A stretch of DNA of 64,000 nt from Tenebrio molitor (Eukaryota; Arthropoda; Insecta; Coleoptera; Tenebrionidae): NCBI RefSeq assembly GCF_963966145.1, contig NC_091052.1, forward strand, positions 14,880,001-14,944,000, read 5' to 3'. Under the pieces are notes generated by a model. The model made no database searches. It was not told where the DNA came from and saw nothing but the letters and a program-made list of their open reading frames with translations. The position numbers and the translations under genes are program-made. Positions 45,678 to 56,870 of this stretch are shown piece by piece (position 1 is the stretch's first letter; every line of letters begins with the position of its first letter).

Positions 45678-46460
45678 CCCTGGGCCTCCTATAACGGAGA
45701 CTGCGGCCCTTCGTAGGGCCCCATCGGATCCAGGGGCGGTCTCCGGCCTGCGACGCCGCGACGGTTCACAGGATGAAGCGTCGCGACGATCGACGGGTTC
45801 TCATTCGCGATTGTGCCAATAGACGTTCGGCGGTATTGGTGGCGGCGGCGGCGGCGGCGGATTCTTACTAGGCTTGTACTTATGTCGGACTAGACGTGCA
45901 ATATTGTTAAATTTTATTCTTTTGAGGACGTTGAGTTTTGTTCTGTTTCTTTTTCGGTTCTTGTTCTTGGAGGATGGATTGTAAGATATGTCTAGAATTT
46001 TGTATCTCTGTGAAAAGACACTGCTCACTCAAGCATAGTTTTTAATGAAAGTGTGATTAAACTAGCATAGGTCTTAGTGTACATATACAGCATGAGCAAA
46101 AACTTCACTTTTTGTAAATACCGTCACTTGAAATAAATTATTCTTAAGTTATGTAACGTATGAATGGTCTAGACTTACTTGTATATAATATGTAAACACT
46201 TATGTATAGCGTTCCTCAACTTCTTCACCGCAAAAGGTTCGGTTCACGATTGCAAATCAACTCGACCGTATCGAGGATAAGTGTAAAGTTGTATTATATT
46301 GTGTACATTTTAGCTCAACATTGTTTCATTCTTTTTTAGTTTATTTATGTATTTGTACTTTGTGTGTGTGAAAGATGTACAATTTAGATTGTGCGAGATC
46401 CTAATATTTACTGTTGTAATTGTCCACTCTGAATAAACAATTATTAAAAGTGATGTTTTC

Positions 46461-47803
46461 CTCACCCGTTCTTCACATCTTAATAACTGTAAATATTATG
46501 ACAGATGCGTCGGATACTAAAAATATTTTTCCAACGCGAAATTCAGGTCGTTGTTTCTCGTCGAATAAAAAATTATTGTCTTGTCACAAAAGAGCATAAA
46601 TCCTATTCATGCCAGATTTGTAAATGCAAATCTTTACCATTCAAGTGGAGAATGCATCGGACGCTTGGTGGTCAAACATCAAAATAAACTCTTCTGTGTC
46701 AATCTTCGCTCGTCTTGTCTTGCGATTTCTTTCCAGATTAACATACATGTATATGCTGATTTTGCATACAAAAAACATGCTCCCAGGTACTCAATTCTGA
46801 ATGTATAAGTACAACTCTACTTCTGCATGCAACACGTTTTTCCAAACGACAAACAAAAACAATTCTGAAGTGATCTTTTTTCTTCTGCTGAAAACTGAAT
46901 GTTTCTAACACCTGAAAATGTTTCTTCTGTGCAGCACCGTACAGATTCCTACACCGCAGTCCTAGTAAACAGATTTGTAAAACTGTTAACACAAAGTGTC
47001 GAAAATGATAAACTGGCGTTGTTTGTCTCGTTGCAGAATTAATTTAAACATTTTGGGGTTTCAGGAATCGATTGCGCTGACAGTTTTGTAAACATTGTAG
47101 TTCTTGCAGGTTAGCGCAGATGGTTTCGTTAGAATCGCTACAGGTTTCTGCTGAGTAACGATTTTCGAAAATGCGACAAAAGATGGCAGGCTTGTCAGAT
47201 TCAATTGTTTATATAGTGAAAGTCGAGAAGAAATCTGTGGTTTGAAAATATGGAAATAATGATTTGAGTAATTTAAAGTAAATTAAGTGTGGTTTTAGGT
47301 TGTTGAAGTTTTACGAAAACGTTGATGTGCTGGATTGCAAGAAGAGTAAAATATCCGTACAGAATGTTTGACTGGAAGTTGACAATTTACATTCAAGATG
47401 TCACTTATTTTTAAATAATTTTGTTAAAGTGTAACCGCGAACCTTTCATTTGATTTTGATGTGTTCTCTATAGTGAGGTATTCTTGAATGAAGAGTTTTG
47501 TTTTGTAGATTTTTTATCTTTCTTCATTTTCAAAAGTTTGACACTCTGCACATCTTGAAAATTTTCAAGTGAGTTCACTTCATCAAAAACGTTTTCAACT
47601 TGTGATTTTTTTAATATACAATACATTTTTGTATTTCTAAACAAATTGTGAATTTAATTCATTTCCATTATGACGTCTTTGCAGTTCCATTTTGCTCAAA
47701 ATGTTACTTTCACTTACTTTTTTCTGTTTATCAAATATGTATTCAAGCGCAAGCCTGCTGTTACTGGCGCCAAATGTAAGATTTTGAAAAAAAATTATAA
47801 AGC
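46461..47803. other. Scr-Dfd intergenic DNA, nothing recognised
   Basis: AT-rich single-copy sequence after the Scr poly-A site. Short open frames at about 46505-46808 and 46738-46992 show no domain and no biased codon use. Confidence 0.5.
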
Positions 47804-47938
47804 TAAACGCTGTTCAAAAATCAAAAAACCATTGTGGTGCAAATGACTTATCCGTCACTGTGATAAGTAATAGGAAATGTCATGAAAAATGTGTGTTATT
47901 TGCACCACAATAGTTTTTTGATTTTTGAACAGCGTTTA
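47804..47938. mobile_element. 135-bp MITE with ~40-bp terminal inverted repeats
   Basis: TAAACGCTGTTCAAAAATCA then AAAAACCATTGTGGTGCAAAT at the left is mirrored by ATTTGCACCACAATAGTTTT then TTTGATTTTTGAACAGCGTTTA at the right, nearly perfect. The unpaired centre is only about 50 bp. It lies 29 bp before another MITE (47968-48207). Confidence 0.85.
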
Positions 47939-47967
47939 AAAATAGTTCATTTGATATGATTAAAATG

Positions 47968-48207
47968 TACAGTTGGTTGCAAAAAAAACGGGAAGTGTCA
48001 AAATAAAATTGACGCATTTTTACGATTTTTTCATAGTGTGAAATCTTCTTACGAGAGATAGGTTAGAATTATGGTCAAAATTCAATGACATTTTTAAAAA
48101 CTATTTGACAGGTATTGTCAAGTAGACAATTAATTGACAAATGAACTAAACCAAATTTAGGAAAATTAGGAAAATATCCTTTTCCCGTTTTTTTGCAACC
48201 AACTGTA
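47968..48207. mobile_element. Tc1/mariner-type MITE, copy 2
   Basis: A 240-bp copy of the element at 12967-13202, with the same TACAGTTGGTTGCAAAAAAA ends and the same interior blocks in the same orientation. Differences are scattered point changes. Confidence 0.85.
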
Positions 48208-48351
48208 ATATGAGAATCTACAAGATAAAAAATATTTTACTCGAAATGGAAGCTTTTTCCGTATTATCCCATTTTAAAAAATCTCTTAAAAATGCTTATT
48301 TCTCAAGTACACAATGCAAAATAATGTAATGAACATCTAAACACATATTGT

Positions 48352-48622
48352 TCTGGCATAATGGGAGGCCATGATTTATTTTTTAACGTTGGACACACTG
48401 TCTGATTTCCGTCACTAAAGTGACATGCTGATCTATCAAAATGAACATAATAAGTATGTTGCTGAATTTCCCGCGATGTCCGAGTATTCCCAATCGCAAA
48501 CTAGTAAATCTGACAACAATGCACTAGAACTAGACATTGACGCTATTTATAACCTCAAACTTAGAAAAACATAACCTAATTCAACAGACAGCTTCCCATT
48601 ATGTCAAAACAACGTGAATGCA
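48352..48622 (-). mobile_element. Dispersed MITE-like element (GGCCTCCCATT family), copy 3
   Basis: Inverted relative to the copy at 20846-21100. Begins GGCATAATGGGAGGCCATGA and ends CCCATTATGTCAAAACAACG followed by TGAATG. It has extra sequence in the middle (about 48430-48490) that the intron copies lack or have lost. Confidence 0.65.
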
Positions 48623-51600
48623 GTTCAGTGTCACTTTTGAGTTTCTATTTCTTTTTTAATTTTTTATATTGTTAATATACAAATTACTTTACTTTTTATT
48701 TTTTATACCTACTGTATTACTTTTGTTGTAAAAACTATAAAATTTTCCTTTATTCTTTTTATTTATCCTTGTAATAGTTAATTTTATTTTCATTAGTCAA
48801 AATTAATTGTCAAAAATAAAAGCACAATATCATAATTAAGTATTTCTTTTCGAAAAATTTTCGAAACAGTATTTTCCGAACTTCAACAAATAATTTTATC
48901 TTTAGCATCGACACAAGCCTGAAATGAAAAAAAAATAAGATTTTATCTTTTGAGAATTCTTTTTGAACTGATTTTCAAAATAATCAAAATGTTTCGTTCA
49001 TTATGATCGATTTGCTACAATTGATTTTAGTTGCAATCTTGATGACAGTATCGAGATTGACAAAACGCATCGATATCTACTGTTTTCAGTATGTTTGAAC
49101 CTACTGATTCTTTTTTCTTGAAGAATCTGTCAAGAATGCAACAATTTTTTCTGTCGTGCATTGTATGTGAGTCAAGGTTGTAACAGTAATTCTCGTAGTT
49201 CACCTGAAAATAAAATAGCATTGGAGAAACTATGGCAATTATTTATTGAAATGGTAACAAATTGCCTTCACAACAGCAATAAATCGTGCACTCTTTGTTA
49301 CCATAAATTATCACATACTGGGCTAGAATTTTTGATCGAGTCTGGAGCTCGGACGAGAAAGTTTAAAAACCGTGCCATTTTCGAAAAAACCCGTCTACCT
49401 GCCCACATTCTTCGTCTAGAAAAGAACGGTCGGAGCGCGGCATCCGTGACGTCACTGGACCCTCGTGCAGCTGTCAGTAAAATGATCCCGGTCCAGAAGC
49501 TGTCAAGGGAATCAAAATCATCACCGCCTTTTTTATAATGGCCGTCGAACACCAGCCCCTCCGCTTCCGCGAGATCTCGAGGACCAAAAAAAAATAAAAC
49601 CTAGCCCGGTCTGGATGATGCGAATTAATCTGGCAAGGGCCGCGTTGCCACCCCTAGAACCCGGCAAGGTTTATGACCCAATATTAACTGTCTCCAATAA
49701 TAATTTATGTTAATGGCTTTCGGGCCGGCAGCAGCTACCAGGGAACTGAGACGCGACAGTTGGTACTGAAACGCAGTGAAAAGTGGAAGTGTCGTGTCGG
49801 TCCTGGGACCACGCTCCATCTACTTCTTCGATCTAGATGCAGAAGTAGATGCACCGGTAAGAGGCGTCGCACGACGCGATTTTTCCGCAATTGATTGGTC
49901 AGGATCTGCGATTGTCTCGACATTGGTGTCGTCACTGATGGGTTAATTAATTCCAGAAACCATATGGTGGTGTGTTGGGAAATTTTAATTAGGACGAAGA
50001 GGGAGACCGGTGGAGCGGAGGACCGGTGGACGGCGACCCCGACGTGGGGAAGAGTCAAAATTGGAGTTTTTGGTAAAGCGAATTTTGTAAATCGATTGGC
50101 GCCATCTAAGCAATGTTTATGTGTGAAACCCGCGCGCAAAGAGAGAAGGGCGCATGCCCGATTTGCCATTTTAATCAATACGAAAAATTAGCATATCCGT
50201 TAAATAATTCCCAATTAAAAAAAGGAAGAACGAAGACCACTCCGGATCAGCAGTCGCGGTTGTTGCCCTGCCAGTTTGGTTATTTTCGGCGCAGCAATTA
50301 ATCGCAAAGCAACAATTGTGGGTGGCGACAAATACTCTAAATTAATCGTATTGCCAAATGCCTCGACTGTGAGGTCAGTTTTATTCTGGTTTTGTGGGAG
50401 TAACGCGAAAACAGCAGCGGTGACATCCTTGGCATCACCAACGAGACTTTTCTATTTCTGCCAATTTACCGACCCGATCTGATCCGGTCCGATTTGGAGG
50501 CGCAGGAAACGATCGCCGCCGGCGCCTTTTTCTCCCGAAAGGACGTTGCGATTGTGGTCCTGGAGCAAGGTCAAAGGGTCGACCAATCAGTGCAGTAAGT
50601 TTGACCTTGGGCGCGAAAATTATGGGCGTTGTTTGGGCACTCGGTTCTTTCGATATTGTGGAAATAAATAAAACGATAAATAAAGACGAAAGGTTAACCG
50701 GTTTGTGGGATTGTGTGTGAGTGAGATTTCATTAAGATCGGAGGAGGTTTGCAAAGAAAGTATACGCGGTGGGGCAATAAAAACGCGTAAGTAACCATAC
50801 GTTAAAATTTGAGGGATCCAGAGGAATTATCAAAAAGTGTGTCTGGTGCTGTTTTAGTGGCCTATTTTCTAAATTGGGCACTCTGTAAGGTTTGATTGTG
50901 TTTACAAATGTTGTAACATTTGGCACCGGCATGTTGTTTGTCTAGATCACTTAGGTAAAGGTTTACATCGAATGGTGTCGCTTCTAGTTAAAAAAATTCA
51001 AGGTTTTGTTTCAATTGTATGTACTTACATGGTGATTCACAAAATTATATTTCGCGAGATCAAGCGATATACAAGTTTTCAGCATAAAAAGAATCGTTTT
51101 TAGCAATGGTTGGCTAAAAAATAAATAATTTTGCAGCCCCGAATTCTTTTTTATTTCAAAAAACCATTTTTTCTTCAAACGTCAGTAAAATATGACCTTA
51201 TACTGCTGGATTGATAATGCTAAAGTGTCACTTAATTGCCATCTGGCATCTGCGGAGCTGACGAGCGGCAGATAAAGTTATTATCTCCGCTGACGAGCGG
51301 CAAATAAAATAAACTATCTAAATCATTTGAAATTCCTAACTCAAATTTTAACAAATTCGTTTCTGAATCTGAGATATTGAAAGCTGAAGTGAACGAATAA
51401 GATATAATCAAGAAACTTGTACATAATTGCAAAACATTGTTACAAAATCTATCCAAATTAAAACTGGTTGACAGACGAATCGTTATAAAAACAAAATTCG
51501 GATTTTGTTCACAACGTTGTTTATACTAGTCATAGTAACGCTTTCCAAAACGAGCTACATTAATTTATCAGTCTACCCAATCTTCTACTTTGAAATACAT

Positions 51601-51764
51601 AATTCCTTAACATCTTAACACTTCTTAAATAAGCCTAATTTGTTATGAATGTTTGAAGAAAAAATAGTATATTATTAGTTATTCGCAGCAAAAATGGTTT
51701 TATGTGCTTTGGCTCAGCACCTCAGCACATAAAACTTAATTTTTGCTCCTAATAACATAATATG
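48623..51764. other. Scr-Dfd intergenic DNA with scattered candidate sites
   Basis: No gene is recognised. TGACGTCA (CRE-type) occurs at about 49448. Around 50566-50610 two FTZ-F1-like words face each other: GCAAGGTCA (+) and TGACCTTGG (the reverse of CCAAGGTCA). From about 51060 a sequence starting CAAGTTTTCAGCATAAA resembles the array at 52010-53050. Confidence 0.45.
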
Positions 51765-51969
51765 TATAGTTGGCTTCAAAAAAAAACGGGAAATGAAATT
51801 TGACCTAATGTGAATTGGAAAATATTTAATTTGTCAATTTGTGTCTGTTTGACAGTAGTATTTCTGACACACAAGTGTAGTTTTTTAACCTAAATTCTAA
51901 AAGGCCGTTTCAAACTATCTGACAGAACTTTTTCTGACAGTTCCCGTTTTTTTTTGAAGCCAACCGTAC
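51765..51969. mobile_element. MITE related to the TACAGTTGGTTGC family
   Basis: Starts TATAGTTGGCTTCAAAAAAA and ends TTTTTTTTTGAAGCCAACCG then TA. It is 205 bp long with ~25-bp inverted ends (adding ACGGGAA / TTCCCGT). Its ends resemble those at 12967 and 47968 but its interior is different, so it is a sister family. Confidence 0.75.
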
Positions 51970-52009
51970 TATTCTTCTTCTTCCAAGTATGTATTCACTT
52001 TATGAAATA

Positions 52010-53050
52010 ATTATTATGAAGTTTTCATCATTTGTTTTGCCAAAACGACACTATTTTGGAATTTCCAACCCCCCGATTTTCTCCATTTTTGTTACCCATT
52101 TATTCCAAAAACAAAATTCTGTTATGTGCACTCAGAATGCACATCAAAATATTTCCTCAGATTATTCCGTTTGCTTGAAATTTTTTAAAAATATTTTTAC
52201 CTATTAAGTACCGTAGGTCTGTAAAATAATGAAATAAAATAATTATGAAGTTTTCATCATTTATTTTGCCAAAAATATTCATACATTTTCTCCATCGTCT
52301 CTCTTATTTATTCACAAAGCAAGAACATTTTGTGTTAATTTATCTTGATAGAAAAATTGTCAAGTTTTGAGCACTCGTTTGTTGTTTATTTCAAAAAATA
52401 TTTTATACAATTAGTATAGTAGAATATTTTATATGTACGAGTACATACATACTTCCAAGAACCTACGTATTTGCTTTATAAAAGAATCGTTAAGTTTTTA
52501 GCATTTGTTTTACCAAAAATAAACAATTTTGCATTTTCAAATCATCGTATTTTTTCCAGTTTTGCCTTTTATTTATTTTCAAAACAAAAATACTTTCAAG
52601 TTTTCGGTTTATAATGAATCGTGAAGCTTTCAGCATTTAGTTTGTCAAAACAGACAATTTTGGATTTTCACTTTCTCCATTGCGGTCTTTTATTAATTCC
52701 AATAAAATAAATATTTTGTATGATTAAGATGGTTCTAAATTAACACTTTATTAAATAATTGTTAAGCTTCTGACATCTAGTTTTTTAAAAAATTCACAAT
52801 TTAGATTGCTAAATGATTTTCTTCATTTCTGTCTCATATTTAGTTCCAAAAAAATTATATGGTTAAGATACATACTTCAAGTTTTGCCAAAAAATAAACA
52901 ATGTCTCTATTTTCTCTATTTTTCTGTTATTTTTTTCAAAAAAATGTTTTTGAATGAGTAAGACACTTTCAACTTTTGGCTTTGTAAATGTATTGTAAAG
53001 CTTTTACTTCAATTTTTTCATTTTAGAAAATCTGTTATGTGCGCGATCAA
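52010..53050. repeat. Degenerate array of AAGYTTTCAGCATTTRTTTTGCCAAAA units
   Basis: Units start near 52017, 52245, 52489, 52620 and 52761, with a weaker one near 52880. Each has the GAAGTTTTCATCATTTGTTTT-type start, an ACAATTTTGGATTTTC-type block, TTTTCTCCATTTTT, and a T(C/T)TTTTATTTATTCCAAA block. Steps are 228, 244, 131 and 141 bp. No coding potential. Confidence 0.6.
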
Positions 53051-54368
53051 CATCTCAGATTGTTGTGTTTACTTGAATTTTTTTTTTCAACATTTATTAC
53101 CATACTGTGCAACAATACAACACTAGAGTACAGTTTCTAAATAGTTATTTACATTTACAGGGGCGTTTCACAGCGTGAAACTAGGTTTCAGGCACGAGGC
53201 GAAGCCGAGTGCTTGATTAGTTGGAGTGATGTAAAATTCCTACCGTGCGACTTTTCGACTGACCAAATGTTTTATTTTGCACTTTTGCAGATTTTTGTGA
53301 AAGTAAAATGTCAAACTTTTTGACATACAGAGCTACCAAACCGATAGGTTGTATTTTCCCTATTATGATTATGATTATTCATTAGTCAATAAAAATTAAA
53401 AAAATCATTTAGGTATCGGAATTCGGAAAAATACTGCATGCAGGTAAATGTGTTTTTTCACACTAAATTAAAGTAACGTATGAACACTTTAATTTGAAAG
53501 TAACTGTAAAAGAGTAAATTAACCGTGCGTGCTACCGCACTCCCCCAGAAATTTACAACATCCGTCGGTAAATCGCAGCTACTTTAACCTAAATTGAAAG
53601 GTAAAGGTGTTTTTACAGTTAGGGAAGTCGAAAAAATTATTTAAGAGCTTATGAGCAGATTTTCGTAATTTTTATTCTCACTCTAACTTTGAAATATTTA
53701 CAGCAAGTACCAATCACAATTTTAGAAAAAAAAATTGAATAAAAATGTAGTCTTATGTATTACTACATTCAGACTTGTCAAAAAATTACAAAGCATCATG
53801 ATTTCGCTGACCAGATGTTTATTCATTTTGCTGACTTATGCAATAATTAGTTCGTTTCTAAAGAATTTTGGAACTTTCGTCAACATATTTTCAAGACACA
53901 GTATCACCATTTAACTAATATGTAACTTAAAATTAAAGAGACAATACAAATCTACTACGAAAACAGAATAAATCTCATTTCTATAATGTGTTAAAGAATT
54001 CTAGTTACAAAGTAAAAAATTATTACTGAATAGATTTTCAAAATCAGCGTGGATGTGTTTATGAAAATTTAATTCTCGGTACACTTGAAAAATATTTTTT
54101 TTTATCTACGATCATCAGATGAAAGCAACTTTATTGGTGTGAAAGCTCTACTCTAAATTGTCATTTTATCCACCGACAAATTAAAAGAGAGCTCTTATTG
54201 GTTCCCATTGGATAAAATTGGGCCAATCAAAATTACAAATTGCAGTAACTGCAGCAATCAAACCAAATACAAGAACACAGCCATTGTAACATAGGGAACA
54301 TTGAAATTTAAAATATTGAGCTAAGAATTTGTTTTTGTATATTTGATCGTACGTAAAGTACAGTATTA
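53051..54368. other. Intergenic DNA with a GCACGAGGCGAAGCCGAGTGC motif
   Basis: AT-rich sequence. The near-palindromic word GCACGAGGCGAAGCCGAGTG at 53192-53211 resembles the CCTCGGCTGCGCCTCGG word inside the ~450-bp intron elements and may mark another dispersed element, but no boundaries are seen. Otherwise nothing is recognised. Confidence 0.4.
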
Positions 54369-54845
54369 TACAGACTGTCTCAAAATTTGGGAATTCCGAA
54401 TTCAGAGCGTGGTATGGAAGGACCCAGTGGAGCTCGAAAAATACTTAGAAAAAAAAATTCGCTCTTCCTGAAGAAGATATAAGCACTTTAATTTTGTTCA
54501 ATACATAGCAGCCTTCATATCCACTGTGACAAAATACTACGTTGCCGTTCCATTTTTAAGAAAAATTACAAAAATTTATTTTTTTTTTTACTCCAAAGTA
54601 AAGTTTTTCTTCAAAAAATTGTTTTACATTATTATTTTCCACAATCATCTACACCATAAATAACAATAAACACTGAACTTTTCAGCCTGTATTTGAAGAA
54701 AACGCAGTTCGAAGAGTGCACCTTCAGACCAATGTATCTTTGTGGGGGGAGTCCCCATTTTTTTTTTATTTCTATATTTGGACTACTGAAGTGATCCCCT
54801 ACAATGCTCTTAATTCGAAATGCGCGAATTTTGAGACACCCTGTA
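54369..54845. mobile_element. 477-bp MITE-like element with TGTCTCAAAAT ends
   Basis: The left end TACAGACTGTCTCAAAATTT then GGGAATTCCGAATTCAGAGC is mirrored at the right by GCTCTTAATTCGAAATGCGC then GAATTTTGAGACACCCTGTA, with several mismatches. TA borders both ends. The interior is AT-rich and non-coding. Confidence 0.7.
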
Positions 54846-56377
54846 CTCGCAAGTAAAGGTTTTTATCCAATTAAATGATTACATGCAACAACCTTCATTT
54901 TCGTGGATAAAAAACTTCTTTCCTTGCTCATGTAATAATATATGTATGTAGTATTTTTTACTTCAAATCTGGAAAATTCCTCATTTTTTCATTAAAAAAA
55001 AAAACAGTTACGTTTGACATTTCGAAATTATCACATCACCATTCAGTAATTGACACTCTTGACTCTTTTTACAGAATGAAATATTTTTAATTCTTCTTAA
55101 TTGAAGATTGCTTTACAGTTCGCAATTAATTTCAATTAGATGTAATTAGGCGCCTGGATGTACGTACTTCTGCCGCAAAAATTGACATATCAATCCTACA
55201 AGATTTATTCTTACAAAACCACCACCGATCAGAATCGAACACAACCGCCGTTCTAGTTTTCCAGCAATTTGGAACCACTCCAAGTGGTACTGCACCGTCT
55301 GATCGTCGCTTTTAGCGCCGCACCAATAACCCACTTGCGACTCGGCCGATGACTTTGATCGATTTCCACGGTACTATTTGCCTGAAGACGGTATAGTACA
55401 GCAATTCAGAATACACAATGTCATTAATCTTAACGTCTGTTGGGACAGGTCGGGGCCGGTATTGCGCTGTGTCATGCCATGCACTATCTGTATTCTATTA
55501 CCGTGCAACAATGCACCACAACAGTTTGGATAGGTCAGGAAAATGACATTTCACATTTGCTCGTTCCGATTAGTCACAGTTGTACCGGCCGAAAAATCAA
55601 ATCGTCGAAAGTGAAAACGGGTACCACATTTTTACCGTAGCCACAACAACTACTCCGTCGGCTGAACACGCCGTCCAGGTGTCGGTGGAGTTTTACTGCC
55701 GGCCTTGGCAACGTTCGTTTTACTGCCCCATAAATTTCACAAATAATAGCGACCACTACCTGGTCGAATGTTGCCCTTTTACCACCGATCTCGTTTCAGT
55801 TACTTCCTGGGGTGGGTTCGATCGGTTCTGGAGGTCACTCTGATGGCGGTGGTACCGAACGGGAAGTCTACCAGACGGTCCAAACTGGTTTTAGAACATC
55901 TTTGCTTGACCTGAGAGGAATTCGAGATATTGCGCCTTTGCTGAATCACTATCGTGAACCGTAAGATATCGCATGTTTGTGTTGTGGCTAATCGATGATC
56001 AGGGTGCGAAGCAGCCAATTCCAGTGTTATTCGTTGCACAATAAAACGGCCAAAGCGGTTATATGCTCGATAATAACGCACTTGTAAATATACACCGATT
56101 GTCGCCTTTTAAATTTTATTTCGACATTAATCCCGACTTTTATCAAAGTTTGTTTTAGCCGCGTTTTATGGCGCGATAAAGTCGCCCCATTGTCAAGAAG
56201 TTTTTATTTCGAATCAAAGTACACTTGTTTCAACGATAAATCGCTCAAAGAGTGATCCAAACAAATTACGCTTTTAGTAAGAATTTTACGATTGATTTTT
56301 TTTAATCACTCATAACAAAAATTTATTTTGAAGCACTCTGGAATGATATTTTTTTAGTTGAAATTGTAACTATTTTA
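54846..56377. other. Intergenic DNA, nothing recognised
   Basis: Single-copy sequence, with a moderately GC-rich patch at 55140-56000 that has open frames on both strands. These show no domain, no consistent codon bias and no start context, so I do not call a gene. The patch could be regulatory. Confidence 0.45.
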
Positions 56378-56870
56378 ATATTAATTAAGTGGGAATTAGG
56401 CTGTGAAATCTGTCTGCACTAGAGTCGTGTGCATCTATTTCCTTACCGTTCAGTATTGTGCAAATTTAGTTTAATTTATAAAATTTTTATTATGTAAAAA
56501 ATTTTTGTATTATTTTATTTTGCTTATTTTTTTTATTTTCACTGTTTTTCAAAACCGTAGTGAAAAATGTTATGAAAGAACAGTGGTCGAATTAATTTTA
56601 ATTATGAAAATTATTCATATAACTGAGAATAATATTGGTCCCAAAATAGAGTCTTGATGAACTCCATTTTTATAATCCATCCGGTAGATATGAAACTATC
56701 GCCTAGATTAAAATTATAAGAGAAAAGTCTGCAAATTAAGAGGGAATTAGACTGAAATTTGTTATACGTGTCTAGACTAGAATCGTGTGCATCTATTTCC
56801 TTGCTAAAACGTTCACGATAGATTTTGCTTAGATTTGGTTGTGTAAAAAATATTTTTGTTAGTTTAGTCG
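56378..56870. repeat. Direct duplication flanking an RT fragment
   Basis: AATTAAGTGGGAATTAGGCT, then GAGTCGTGTGCATCTATTTC and CTTACCGTTCA at about 56384, is repeated as AATTAAGAGGGAATTAGACT, then GAATCGTGTGCATCTATTTC and CTTGC, at about 56737, a step of about 353 bp. Each is followed by a GTGTAAAAAA(A)TTTTTGT block. Between them lies the reverse-transcriptase fragment at 56616-56700. Confidence 0.65.
56616..56700 (-). pseudogene. Non-LTR retrotransposon reverse-transcriptase fragment
   Basis: The minus-strand reading FHIYRMDYKNGVHQDSILGP followed by ILFSVI and a stop matches the RT motif GVPQGSILGPxLF of LINE-type elements, with Pro to His and Gly to Asp changes. Only about 28 codons are readable. 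Sister fragments lie at 62478-62550 and 62726-62820. Confidence 0.65.

Larger units (their letters stand above)
45287..46460 (+). other. Scr: Scr 3' UTR
   Basis: Runs from the TAG at 45284-45286 to a likely poly-A site just after AATAAA at 46432-46437, which is followed by GTGATGTTTTC. An alternative signal, AATAAA at 46132-46137, would give a shorter UTR. The UTR holds a miR-10 site (45378-45400), a GC-rich open segment (45562-45716), a (GGC)n tract at about 45839-45860, and TGTAAATA, a Pumilio-type core, at 46113-46120. Confidence 0.75.

Noticed and set aside
55440..56081. Overlapping frames on both strands in a moderately GC-rich patch
   Set aside because: Both strands are equally open and neither shows a family motif or splice-site arrangement.
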